Assembly (NCBI RefSeq): GCF_020076305.1
Contig: NZ_JAIQXE010000003.1
Location: 434,001 to 498,000 of the forward strand
DNA length: 64,000 bases
Direction of reading: 5' to 3'
Source of the DNA: Flavihumibacter profundi
GTDB taxonomy: Bacteria > Bacteroidota > Bacteroidia > Chitinophagales > Chitinophagaceae
Position numbers and translations under genes: made by a program. Positions 25,915 through 34,839 of the stretch are shown here, in pieces. Position 1 is the first letter of the stretch; every line of letters starts with the position of its first letter. Under the pieces are notes generated by a model. That model searched no databases. It was given only the letters and a program-made list of their open reading frames with translations, and was not told the origin of the DNA.

Positions 25915-26682
25915 ATGGTTTCTGAAAAATTACTGACTAACAAGGTTGCGATAGTTACCGGAGCAGGACAAGGTATTGGCTTTCAGATTTGCCGCCAATT
26001 GTGCGATCAGGGCGCAAAAGTTATCCTGAATGACCTAGATGCCGACTTAGCCAGCAATGCCGCAAAAATTATTCGGCAAGAAAACGGCGATTGTATTGCC
26101 GTGCCAGGCGACTCCTCAAATATCCAATGTATTGAACAACTAATTGATACTGCTGTTAATCGGTTTGGAAAATTGGATATCACTATCGTCAATGCAGGCA
26201 TCACCCTTTTTGGGAATTTCCTTGATTACACGGTCGAGGCTTTTAATAAAGTGATGGAAGTGAATTTGACAGGTAGTTTTTTCCTTGTGCAGGCTGCTGC
26301 CAGGCAATATATAAAACAGGGTAATGGTGGAAGCATCCTGTTAACCTCTTCTGTTACTGGTCACCAGGCGCATAAAAACCTGGCTGCCTATGGCATGAGC
26401 AAGGCGGCACTTGAAATGCTCGCCAAAAATTTAGTCATAGAATTATCCCCATACCATATCCGGGTAAATACTATCGCTCCGGGTGCAACCCTTACAGAAA
26501 GGACACAAAGCGATATCGAATATGAAAAAACCTGGTCGAATATTACTCCATTGGGAAGCCCTGCAACCACGACAGATATCGCAAATGCAGCTATTTTCCT
26601 GGTTTCACCGTTGGCTAAACATATTACCGGGCAAAGCTTAATCGTTGATGGAGGATGGACTGCCGTTAGTCCTTCACCATAA
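25915..26682 (+). CDS. Short-chain dehydrogenase/reductase
   Basis: A 255-residue classical SDR. The cofactor loop is TGAGQGIG, with NAG in the VNAG segment, catalytic serine in LTSSVTG and Y-x3-K in AAYGMSKAAL. The C-terminal ITGQSLIVDGGWT is typical. It is the last gene of the lactonase-dehydratase run. It could be the sugar 1-dehydrogenase that starts the pathway or a 2-keto-3-deoxy-aldonate dehydrogenase that continues it, as in L-fucose oxidation to pyruvate and L-lactate. Sequence alone does not decide. It converges with a DUF1080 gene. Confidence 0.9.
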   Translation: MVSEKLLTNKVAIVTGAGQGIGFQICRQLCDQGAKVILNDLDADLASNAAKIIRQENGDCIAVPGDSSNIQCIEQLIDTAVNRFGKLDITIVNAGITLFGNFLDYTVEAFNKVMEVNLTGSFFLVQAAARQYIKQGNGGSILLTSSVTGHQAHKNLAAYGMSKAALEMLAKNLVIELSPYHIRVNTIAPGATLTERTQSDIEYEKTWSNITPLGSPATTTDIANAAIFLVSPLAKHITGQSLIVDGGWTAVSPSP

Positions 26683-26709
26683 GGAAGTAAAAAAAATTTT
26701 AAACTGGGA

Positions 26710-27498
26710 TTATTTTTTCTTCTTGTAATATTTCTCCAGGTCCATGATCTCAACTTTCCTGAATTCAACAGGATGGCTTTCACTTTGGAGGGATATATAT
26801 CCGGAAGATAAAATCATTCCGTCTTTCTTTATTGCAGGATCATAATTACTTACTACCCCGCCACCCATTTGGGGTTTTGAATATTGCAAAACCGTATCCC
26901 CGTTAACGATATGCTTAATGATTGAATCACCAAGAACCAATACTTCCGCCCTAACCCACTGATCACCAACAAAAGTGGGCGAACTTGAATTAGTGCAATG
27001 ATCCGTGAACAGTTTACCGTCCTTTACTACATTAGTTCCTGGTGTGCAAAGGTTACAGGTCGGCCTGGTTTTGCCAGAATCACCGCCTAATAATTGAACT
27101 TCAATAGAAATCGGAAAATCCTGTGCTTTCAACATGGTTGACGGCGGCTGGCAATGAATCATTATGCCACTGTTTTTATATGCCCAGTCTGCTCCCCCCT
27201 TAACCTGGTTGCCAACAAACCGGTACTCAACGGCTAAAAGGTAATAGGAATAAGGCTTCTTATAAAAAATATGTCCATACTGGTCATTAAAGTTGTCATA
27301 CCCATCATAATTTACCTGCAACAACCCATCTTTGACCCTGAAAGTATTTGCGAAGTTATCATTAAGTTCATGGCCTGCAATTTTTACTTCCCAGCCTTTA
27401 AGGTTCTTTCCATTAAACAGCTGCTTCCATTTCCCTTTGGGTTGTGCCATTGCAACCATAGATACAAAGGCAAACAAGAAGGTAAGTTTACTTTTCAT
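26710..27498 (-). CDS. DUF1080 (3-keto-glycoside hydrolase-type) secreted protein
   Basis: A 262-residue exported protein with a signal peptide (cleavage near residue 19, AMAQ) and one DUF1080 concanavalin-like domain. Typical motifs are LFNGKNLKGWEVK, FRVKDGLLQVNYDG, EYRFVGNQVKGGADWAYKNSG and IEVQLLGGDSG. Some family members cleave 3-keto-glycosides in the periplasm. It is the last gene of the long rhamnose-lactate minus-strand run, 9 bp after lutC. A second DUF1080 gene lies at 53123-53806. Confidence 0.88.
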   Translation of the reverse strand: MKSKLTFLFAFVSMVAMAQPKGKWKQLFNGKNLKGWEVKIAGHELNDNFANTFRVKDGLLQVNYDGYDNFNDQYGHIFYKKPYSYYLLAVEYRFVGNQVKGGADWAYKNSGIMIHCQPPSTMLKAQDFPISIEVQLLGGDSGKTRPTCNLCTPGTNVVKDGKLFTDHCTNSSSPTFVGDQWVRAEVLVLGDSIIKHIVNGDTVLQYSKPQMGGGVVSNYDPAIKKDGMILSSGYISLQSESHPVEFRKVEIMDLEKYYKKKK

Positions 27499-27507
27499 GC
27501 AATAAAT

Positions 27508-28086
27508 TTAGTGTAATATTATCACAGAAAGGGCCTTTGGTCCATGCGCCCCGATCACAAGCGACTGCTCAATATCAGCTGTCTTCGAAGGGCCGGCAAT
27601 AAACACCCCAAAACCCTCCTCCTGGACGTTAATCCGGTTATATGCCAAATGCATATTAGCAACCAATTGCTTGCGCCGTAACACCAATACCAGTTGCTGG
27701 CAAATAAAAGGTAAAATCCGTTGCCCCATTGCTGATTCCCAAACCCATATGGCACCATTTTCTGCCACACCAAAAGCTCCTGAAATATACGCCTTGTCAA
27801 CTGCATGCAAAGCAGCCGCATTTTCCGGAACAACATCTGGTTCACCCATATTGGTTACCCTGTTAATAATATTAACACCAGCTGATTTTTCCTGTTGAAT
27901 TAATTGTGAAAGCCCGGATTCATCGTTCATTTCAATGAGCCTTCCGCCCACTACCAGCAATTGTTTTGAAAATGCCTCGAACAAATCAACAGGAGTTTCA
28001 AACTGGCTAAAATCCATTTCTGGCAACGGTATCAGTGCCGGTTTATTTTTTGCAACAGTTTCTATTATTGTATTTCTTGCACTCAT
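27508..28086 (-). CDS. lutC: L-lactate utilisation protein LutC (LUD domain)
   Basis: A 192-residue LUD-domain protein, third subunit of the LutABC L-lactate oxidising complex. Visible LUD features are TNMGEPDVVPENAAALHAVD, GAFGVAENGAIWVWES and FIAGPSKTADIEQSLVIGAHGPKALSVIIL. Its ATG overlaps the lutB stop by 4 nt. The gene order lutA-lutB-lutC is the standard one, and here the operon lies downstream of the rhamnose genes that generate L-lactate. Confidence 0.94.
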   Translation of the reverse strand: MSARNTIIETVAKNKPALIPLPEMDFSQFETPVDLFEAFSKQLLVVGGRLIEMNDESGLSQLIQQEKSAGVNIINRVTNMGEPDVVPENAAALHAVDKAYISGAFGVAENGAIWVWESAMGQRILPFICQQLVLVLRRKQLVANMHLAYNRINVQEEGFGVFIAGPSKTADIEQSLVIGAHGPKALSVIILH

Positions 28087-29453
28087 GATCTTCTATTTTT
28101 TTTGTACCAGTCCCGGAAACTTTCACTGGGTGCTTCGGGCATTTCCCTTTGTTTATACCAGGGATTTAAGGATTTAAATTTTACTAATAATGGCATATGC
28201 CTGAGGACCCACCTGCCTGTTTTACCAATCAGCCGGTATAAGGAAGGCTTCGACAAAATATAGCCCAATACCTGCATGGACATTTTCTTTGACGGGGCCA
28301 CCAGGCCCTCTTCTGCTATTACCTGGCGCCATTTCCAGAGTTGTTCGTGGATATTGATCTTCACAGGACAAACATTGGTACATGACCCGCATAAAGTTGA
28401 TGCAAAGGGCAGGTCCGCATTTGCTTTCATGTCGAGGTTGGGATTCAAAATAGAACCAATTGGACCCGCTACAGCAGTATGGTAACTATGCCCGCCACTA
28501 CGCCGGTAAACCGGGCATGTATTGAAGCATGCCGCACAGCGTATGCACTTCAGGGAATTCCTGAAATCTTCACGGCCCAATTGCCTGGAACGGCCATTGT
28601 TCACAATTACAATATGCATTTCCTGCCCGGGCCGCGGACGATGGAAATGACTGGTATAGGTTGTGATCGCCTGCCCGGTTGCACTGCGAGCCAGCATACG
28701 GGTAAATACGCCCAGGTGTTCTGCCTTTGGAATAATTTTTTCAATACCCATACAGGCAATATGGATTTTAGCCGCATGTGCGCCCATATCTGCATTGCCC
28801 TCATTAGTGCAAACCACAAATCCACCGGTTTCGGCAATGGCGAAATTAACGCCGGTAATGGCTAATTCCGATTGTATAAATTTTTCACGGAGATGGGTAC
28901 GTGCAGATTCTGTCAGGTACTGCGGATCATTATTGCCCTTCTCTGTACCAAGATGCTCATGAAATGTTTCACTGACGTCTTCTTTTTTCAGGTGGATTGC
29001 AGGAAGCACTATATGGCTGGGTGGCTCGCCCCTGAATTGGACAATCCTTTCCCCAAGGTCAGTATCTATTACTTCAATTCCCGATTGATGCAGGTATTCA
29101 TTCAAATGACATTCCTCCGTGAGCATGCTCTTGCTCTTCACGATTTTGGATATGGAATGCTCTTTGATAATTTTTAAAATGATCTCATTGTGGGCAGTGG
29201 CATCATTTGCCCAATGCACTTTTATCCCGTTAGAAATTGCTTCCCGCTCAAAAATGGCCAGGTATTCATCAAGCTTTGATAAAGTATGTTCCTTGATGGC
29301 TGAAGCCCATTGCCGCAGTATTTCCCATTCAGGAATTTGCTGTACAGCTTTGTCGCGTTTCTGCCTTACCCACCAAAGTGTTTCATCATGCCAGTCTGTC
29401 CGATTTTCATCGGCTGTAAATTCTGCCGCAAGCGCAGCATGTGACTTACTCAT
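28083..29453 (-). CDS. lutB: L-lactate utilisation iron-sulphur protein LutB
   Basis: A 456-residue protein with an N-terminal LUD domain (about 70-295, TESGGFV-type segment AETGGFVVCTNEGNAD) and two 4Fe-4S motifs, CIRCAACFNTCP (about 308-319) and CGSCTNVCP (about 360), followed by a short C-terminal helical domain. It transfers electrons from L-lactate oxidation. It overlaps both neighbours by 4 nt, so lutA, lutB and lutC are translationally coupled. Confidence 0.95.
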   Translation of the reverse strand: MSKSHAALAAEFTADENRTDWHDETLWWVRQKRDKAVQQIPEWEILRQWASAIKEHTLSKLDEYLAIFEREAISNGIKVHWANDATAHNEIILKIIKEHSISKIVKSKSMLTEECHLNEYLHQSGIEVIDTDLGERIVQFRGEPPSHIVLPAIHLKKEDVSETFHEHLGTEKGNNDPQYLTESARTHLREKFIQSELAITGVNFAIAETGGFVVCTNEGNADMGAHAAKIHIACMGIEKIIPKAEHLGVFTRMLARSATGQAITTYTSHFHRPRPGQEMHIVIVNNGRSRQLGREDFRNSLKCIRCAACFNTCPVYRRSGGHSYHTAVAGPIGSILNPNLDMKANADLPFASTLCGSCTNVCPVKINIHEQLWKWRQVIAEEGLVAPSKKMSMQVLGYILSKPSLYRLIGKTGRWVLRHMPLLVKFKSLNPWYKQREMPEAPSESFRDWYKKNRRS

Positions 29454-30187
29454 TTTTGACTATTCAAAATTTCTGCGATATGCATTACCCTAACTTTACT
29501 GCCCTTCCGTTTTAATATGCCCTCAAGGTGCATCAGGCAACTGACATCTCCCCCGGCTATTACTTCTACCTCATTTTCTTCATGATCTTTAATTCTGTCC
29601 TTACCCATTTTTACACTGACCGCTTCCTCAAATACACAAAAAGTTCCGCCAAAACCACAACACTCATCGATCCTGGACGGAAGATGCAATTGCAGGCCGT
29701 TAACCATATTTAAAAGGCTAATTGGTTTTGAAAAATGCGGTGCCACCAGTTCAGACATTGAAGATAGATGGAGCCCGCGTTGGCCATGGCAGCTATTGTG
29801 CCAACCCACTGAAAAAGGAAAATGCGCATCAAGTTTTTCAACTTTCAATACATCAGTCAGGAATTCCGTGAGCTCAAATATATGTGTGCGAATAAATTCA
29901 GCGGCTTCAGGGTTTTGGGCATCAGCTAAATGTTCCTTTACATGCAATACGCAACTTCCTGAGGGTGCAACTATAAAATCAACATCTGAAAAATTAGCAA
30001 CAAAATTCCGGTCACAGCCCTTTGATAAAGTATTAAAACCACTATTAGCCATTGGTTGGCCACAACAGGTTTGTTCTAATGGAAATACTATTTCACAACC
30101 CATTTTTTCCAGCAATTGCATTGTGGCAATAGCAACCATTGGATAAAACTGGTCTATATAACATGGTATGAATAATCCTACTTTCAT
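29450..30187 (-). CDS. lutA: L-lactate utilisation protein LutA (CCG domains)
   Basis: A 245-residue protein with two cysteine-rich CCG domains, TCCGQPMANSG and ECCGFGGTF, typical of LutA/GlcF/HdrB-like electron carriers. The start is placed at the ATG at 30187 (MKVGLFIPCY), since family members begin there; the frame is open to 30226. It is the first lut gene, 119 bp after the GH29 stop. That gap could hold an internal promoter but no clear -7 element was recognised. Confidence 0.94.
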   Translation of the reverse strand: MKVGLFIPCYIDQFYPMVAIATMQLLEKMGCEIVFPLEQTCCGQPMANSGFNTLSKGCDRNFVANFSDVDFIVAPSGSCVLHVKEHLADAQNPEAAEFIRTHIFELTEFLTDVLKVEKLDAHFPFSVGWHNSCHGQRGLHLSSMSELVAPHFSKPISLLNMVNGLQLHLPSRIDECCGFGGTFCVFEEAVSVKMGKDRIKDHEENEVEVIAGGDVSCLMHLEGILKRKGSKVRVMHIAEILNSQK

Positions 30188-30306
30188 GATGGATTGATAT
30201 CTGTTGTGGAAAGCTCGGGGTTCCAATAATAAAATTCGTCATTGGAAATGGCGAGACCAGATTCATTTTTACCAGTTGCTATCCAAAAATTAACTATACA
30301 CATAAT

Positions 30307-31737
30307 TTATTTTGTTTCAATACGGATTGCCCATGCATAAAAAGAAGGTAATTCATTAATGCTGCATTCAGGAAGTGTAATTACAAGTTCGTCTTTATTA
30401 TAGGACCATTTTACCTGTTTATCAACTCCAACCAGGCTAACCTTGGAAATGGTTCCAATATCCTTAAGGTTCATTGTCATAGCAGTGTTTGGCCATTGTG
30501 CGAAAATGGCATATATAATTTTCCCCTTTTGTGTGAAATATAATTTTTGTCCATAGGATTCCTGGGCAGGGACAACTGATTTCCTGGTTCCATATATAGC
30601 TTCGCCATTTACTTTAAGCCACTTCCCAATATCACTTAACCTTTCCTGCATTATAACAGGTATCGTACCATCAGCAGCCGGACCAACATTCAATAAAAGG
30701 TTACCACCACGACTTACGATATCTATTAATTCAATAATCAGGTGTTTGGAAGTACTATAATTTTCCAGGTTTTCAGCCCTGTTAAACCCATATGATCCGC
30801 CAATACCCCGGCTCTCTTCCCAGGGATGGTACTTTGTGATTTTTGCATCGCTGTATTCACTTGAGTAATAATCGCCATGATTGCCGGGCATCCCTTTGGC
30901 AAACCGGTCGTTAACGACTACCTCAGATTTTATGGGCGATTCAGAATATAACCACGATAAGAATTCCTTTGTCTTCAGGTATTCTTCCGAACCATCCCAT
31001 TCTCCACCATCTGAAAATAGCAGGGAAGGCTTATAATTATTCACCAACTCTTTCAGCTGGGGCAATAAATGCTTGTCTACGTATTCGCTTTCCGGAATTT
31101 TGTATTTCTCCACCATCCTAAGGGGCACATAGTAGCCGGTTTCTGAACGATGTGTTTTTGAGCTTTCCCACTCAATAATTGAATAATAAAGACCCATTTT
31201 CAATCCCTGGCCACGGACAGCAGTAGTCAGCTCACCAACAAGGTCCCGCTTTGGACCAATATCCATCGCATTCCAGTTTTTTTTGTACGGGCTTTTTGTT
31301 GGCCATAGACAAAATCCGTCATGGTGTTTTGAAGTTAGTACAACATACTGTGCACCTGCATCCTTAAACATTTTCGCCCAGGCATCCGGCTGCCATAATT
31401 CTGCCTTAAATAAAGGGGCAAAATCCCGGTATTCAAAATCCTTCCCGTAGTTTTTTTTATGAAATGCTTTACCACCGTTCTTTTCATTGTCCAGCACTTT
31501 AGCATAATACCATTCTGAATAAGAAGCATACAAACCATTTTCCAAAGGCCTGTAGGCGGGAACTGAATAAACACCCCAGTGTATGAAAATCCCAAATTTC
31601 GCATCTTCGAACCAACCCGGAATAGGTCTTGAATCTAATGAACTCCAGGTAGGTTGGTACACCTGTGCTGTTAACGAAGTGCTGTCCATTACCAGGAACA
31701 AAAATGCGATTAAATATTTCATTATGGCTTTCATCAT
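30307..31737 (-). CDS. Alpha-L-fucosidase, GH29 (second)
   Basis: A 476-residue exported fucosidase with a signal peptide (cleavage near residue 25, LTAQ). Barrel motifs are FGIFIHWGVYSVP, LTSKHHDGFCLWPT and LLFSDGGEWDGS with the nucleophile D243. A C-terminal beta-sandwich of about 90 residues completes the usual architecture. This form resembles the broad-specificity GH29-A branch. It lies inside the rhamnose operon between rhaB and lutA, so fucose release and rhamnose use are probably co-expressed. An alternative ATG lies at residue 6. Confidence 0.93.
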   Translation of the reverse strand: MMKAIMKYLIAFLFLVMDSTSLTAQVYQPTWSSLDSRPIPGWFEDAKFGIFIHWGVYSVPAYRPLENGLYASYSEWYYAKVLDNEKNGGKAFHKKNYGKDFEYRDFAPLFKAELWQPDAWAKMFKDAGAQYVVLTSKHHDGFCLWPTKSPYKKNWNAMDIGPKRDLVGELTTAVRGQGLKMGLYYSIIEWESSKTHRSETGYYVPLRMVEKYKIPESEYVDKHLLPQLKELVNNYKPSLLFSDGGEWDGSEEYLKTKEFLSWLYSESPIKSEVVVNDRFAKGMPGNHGDYYSSEYSDAKITKYHPWEESRGIGGSYGFNRAENLENYSTSKHLIIELIDIVSRGGNLLLNVGPAADGTIPVIMQERLSDIGKWLKVNGEAIYGTRKSVVPAQESYGQKLYFTQKGKIIYAIFAQWPNTAMTMNLKDIGTISKVSLVGVDKQVKWSYNKDELVITLPECSINELPSFYAWAIRIETK

Positions 31738-31794
31738 TAAGACAACATTAATTCATTCTGCCTGGTAAACAGCAAATTGATATTAACCCGAATA

Positions 31795-33189
31795 TCAGGC
31801 AGTGCGGCCCTGGCCTTTAGGGAAATATTGTAATTGAACCAGGTTTGCAGGTACCGCATGGGCGTTCCAGTCTTTGTGTATGGCCATTGCTGCACCTAAT
31901 GCAGTTGCCTGTGACAAGGAAGCAGCGAATAATTTTACTTCCGGCATGGCATTGGCCAATAGTTTCATAAAAATATCATTCTGGCTGAAACCGCCATCAA
32001 CAAACAGCTTCCTTACAGAGGTATCCTGTATTACCAGTTCAGCTGATTTAACCTGTAATTCCACCAGGTCAATCATCAATTGGTGATAAGCTTCGGTATA
32101 GGTAGTAAATTTTCCCAAATCGCGTAAAGAAAAAACTGAGGTCTTTAGCGATACCTTGCTATCCTTTTGTATAACCTTAAAATCCTGTCGCGATTTAAGG
32201 GATGCTTCAACCAAAGGATCATATTTCATCGCAGAAACCAGGGCAGGGTCAACTAAAAATTTTTCCGCTATCCTGCCTAGCTGTATTTCATGTTCATTTC
32301 CGGCAAATAACCGGGATGCCTTTACTGGCTTTCCACTATAACTCATATAACAAAGGCAGTCTGCTTTAAGTTCTTCAAGGGTAAGGGCGTGCTCATTAAA
32401 TGGATTGAGTGTTATGCACCAGGTTCCGGTAGACAATAAGGCAAAGGGCTCACTGAAATTAACAAGGTAAGGTATTAAGGCGGCGGAACTATCATGCAGG
32501 CCAATACCTACTTTTAATTTCCGGCCGGCACGGGTAATATCAAATGCGGTATCAGCAGGCACTACAGGCGCCAGCTTATCACCGATATGTTCAGTGTTGA
32601 GCCAGTAATGGTACTGCCCTTTTGAAAAATCCCAAAGATTGGTATGACAACCAATACTCGTAATATCAGAAACCGGCCTTTCGGTAACCAGGAAACTTAA
32701 ATATTGTGGCAGGTGTAAAGCATACTTCATTGCTCCGAATACAGCCTCTTTTTCATATTTCATCCTGAACAATTGCATGCCTGAATTGAGGCTGCCCAAT
32801 ACCGGTGAAGCAGTTGTCATTGAAAAGAATTCCTCCCCGCCATACTTTCTATAAAAGGCAGATTGAAGCGCTTCGGGATATGGTTTCAGGTAATTGTACA
32901 ATGGAGTGAGTGGACTACCCTTTTCATCAATATAAACTAAGCTCGCACCATAAGCAGAGAAATTAACTGCTTTCAGGTCGTATTGATCCATTTTCAAAAT
33001 CTCATCGACAGAATCAATAACAAACCGTTCAATACCCTTCAGTTCATCACAGGGGAATCCGTCTTCATCAGTTATCTCCTTGAATTTTTTGGATTGTTCA
33101 TGCACGACCTGGTAGTATTCATCGAACAGGAAAAACTTCTTATTGGTTTTCCCGATATCAAAAATGGCTATGACAGGTTTTTTATGCAT
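31795..33189 (-). CDS. rhaB: Rhamnulokinase (FGGY family)
   Basis: A 464-residue FGGY-type kinase that phosphorylates L-rhamnulose to L-rhamnulose-1-phosphate. The N-terminal phosphate motif is IAIFDIGKTNKKFFLFD, the sugar site includes IGCHTNLWDF and VGIGLHDSSAAL, the ATP site STGTWCI, and the C-terminal FVDGGFSQNDIFMKLLANAM. The Bacteroidota form is shorter than enterobacterial RhaB. It starts 15 bp after rhaI. Substrate is inferred from the flanking rhamnose genes; a related fuculokinase role is less likely. Confidence 0.9.
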   Translation of the reverse strand: MHKKPVIAIFDIGKTNKKFFLFDEYYQVVHEQSKKFKEITDEDGFPCDELKGIERFVIDSVDEILKMDQYDLKAVNFSAYGASLVYIDEKGSPLTPLYNYLKPYPEALQSAFYRKYGGEEFFSMTTASPVLGSLNSGMQLFRMKYEKEAVFGAMKYALHLPQYLSFLVTERPVSDITSIGCHTNLWDFSKGQYHYWLNTEHIGDKLAPVVPADTAFDITRAGRKLKVGIGLHDSSAALIPYLVNFSEPFALLSTGTWCITLNPFNEHALTLEELKADCLCYMSYSGKPVKASRLFAGNEHEIQLGRIAEKFLVDPALVSAMKYDPLVEASLKSRQDFKVIQKDSKVSLKTSVFSLRDLGKFTTYTEAYHQLMIDLVELQVKSAELVIQDTSVRKLFVDGGFSQNDIFMKLLANAMPEVKLFAASLSQATALGAAMAIHKDWNAHAVPANLVQLQYFPKGQGRTA

Positions 33190-33204
33190 GTGTCTTCTAT
33201 TTTA

Positions 33205-34479
33205 TTATAAGCCAGTGGCAACAGTTTTTTCTCCCCTTTCCCTGATCAGGTGCTTCCTGACTTTTGCCTCCCGGTAAACCTGCAAAGGCTGTAACGCTCC
33301 ACCAGAGCGAAGGCTTGCCTCCGCAACCAAAGTACGCACGTCAGTCCGGTATGCATTTTGTAAAATTTCCTGGCACTGTACAACGTCATTCATTTCCTGT
33401 GCCGCATTCAAAGCATCAGCATCTACCAGTAATGCCTGTGCGTAAGCAATCTTGATGGCTTCCACTGATTGCAGGAGATCTTCTAAAGGATCTTTCACGT
33501 TGTGGGATGCATCAATCATCCAACCCAAATCTCTGGCGTGGTTCATGCCTCTTGCATTCATGCCTTCCACAAGTTCATTAAAGATCAGGAAGAGCTGGTA
33601 AGGATTGATGCTTCCAACCGTAAGGTCATCATCACCATATTTCGAATCATTGAAATGGAAACCGCCCAATTTCCCTTCCATCAGCAATAAGGAAACAATC
33701 TGTTCGATATTGGCATTAGGCAGGTGGTGCCCAAGGTCAACCAATGTAAATGCCTTTGGACCGAGCTTTTGTGCATACAATAATGACTGTCCCCAGTCAC
33801 CAACGGTCATAGAATAAAAATTGGGCTCGAATGCTTTGTATTCAACAAACATTTTCCAATCGGCCGGCAACGCTGCATATATTTCCTGCAGTCCCTCCAG
33901 GGTACGTTGAAAAGCTTTCCTGAAATTTAACTGCCCGGGGAAACAGGAGCCATCAGACAACCAAACGGTGAGGGATTCAGAACCTAGTTCCACGCCATGT
34001 TTTATTACTTCTATGTTATGTTCAATTGCCTGTTGGCGAACCGCTTTGTCAACATGCTGTAAAGAACCAAATTTGTAGCTCAGTTTCTGTCCGGGCTGGT
34101 CCTGGAAAGTGTTGGAATTGACGGCATCAAAACGTAATCCATATTGTTCCGCAAGGGTCCTGACTTTTTCTGGATTTCCGGGAATATCCCAGGGAATATG
34201 CAATGATATTGCGCCACTGGAACGGTTCAATTGATGCAGTAATGCTACATCAGCCATCTTTTCTTCCAGGTCCCGGGGTTCTCCGCCCCCTGAAAACCGA
34301 CCAAATCTAGTTCCACCCGTACCTAAAGCCCAGCTGGGTATCGCCACCTGGAAGTCAGACAAAAGCCCGATGACCTTTTCTGCATTTTCCAATTCAGCCT
34401 TATTCGCTGCAAGTTTCAATTGATGGGTGGCTAAAAGGGATTCATTGTGTTGTTGAAGTAAAGACGCATTGACTAACAT
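33205..34479 (-). CDS. rhaI: L-rhamnose isomerase (RhaI type)
   Basis: A 424-residue TIM-barrel isomerase converting L-rhamnose to L-rhamnulose. It belongs to the Gram-positive/Bacteroidota-type RhaI family, not E. coli RhaA. Metal-binding and active-site segments are FVEYKAFEPNF (Glu), TLVDLGHHLPNANIEQIV (Asp, His) and GGFHFNDSKYGDDDLTVGS (His, Asp). It lies between rhaM and rhaB in a head-to-tail operon. Confidence 0.94.
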   Translation of the reverse strand: MLVNASLLQQHNESLLATHQLKLAANKAELENAEKVIGLLSDFQVAIPSWALGTGGTRFGRFSGGGEPRDLEEKMADVALLHQLNRSSGAISLHIPWDIPGNPEKVRTLAEQYGLRFDAVNSNTFQDQPGQKLSYKFGSLQHVDKAVRQQAIEHNIEVIKHGVELGSESLTVWLSDGSCFPGQLNFRKAFQRTLEGLQEIYAALPADWKMFVEYKAFEPNFYSMTVGDWGQSLLYAQKLGPKAFTLVDLGHHLPNANIEQIVSLLLMEGKLGGFHFNDSKYGDDDLTVGSINPYQLFLIFNELVEGMNARGMNHARDLGWMIDASHNVKDPLEDLLQSVEAIKIAYAQALLVDADALNAAQEMNDVVQCQEILQNAYRTDVRTLVAEASLRSGGALQPLQVYREAKVRKHLIRERGEKTVATGL

Positions 34480-34507
34480 GAACCTTTTATTTTATCGTTA
34501 TATATTT

Positions 34508-34822
34508 TCAGGGCAGGTAAAAGACTTCCTTCAATGGTATGCTAACTGGACTGTTGTCTACATTTGTGTCCATAATATCTTTCATATAGGCCCACCATTT
34601 TTTCATAACGGGCTGATCCGGCAGTTTATCCAGGGCTTGCCCATCCGGCACAGTCAATACGCCAAACAGGTCTAGTGTTGATTCATCCAGGAAGATAGAA
34701 TATCCAGTTATTCCGGTGTCCTTCAGCAACAACTGTAATTCAGGCCATAAAACGGCATGTCTTTTCCTGTATTCCTCTTCATAGCCTTTGTGCAATTTCA
34801 TTTTGAAAGCCAGCCTGACCAT
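34508..34822 (-). CDS. rhaM: L-rhamnose mutarotase
   Basis: A 104-residue mutarotase that interconverts alpha- and beta-L-rhamnopyranose so that the isomerase gets its preferred anomer. The family signature YRKRHAVLWPEL contains the catalytic histidine, followed by GITGYSIFLDESTLDLFGVL and PVMKKWWAYMKDIM. It starts 17 bp after the fused aldolase gene and precedes rhaI by 28 bp. Confidence 0.95.
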   Translation of the reverse strand: MVRLAFKMKLHKGYEEEYRKRHAVLWPELQLLLKDTGITGYSIFLDESTLDLFGVLTVPDGQALDKLPDQPVMKKWWAYMKDIMDTNVDNSPVSIPLKEVFYLP

Positions 34823-34839
34823 ATATACCCGGTTAAGTT

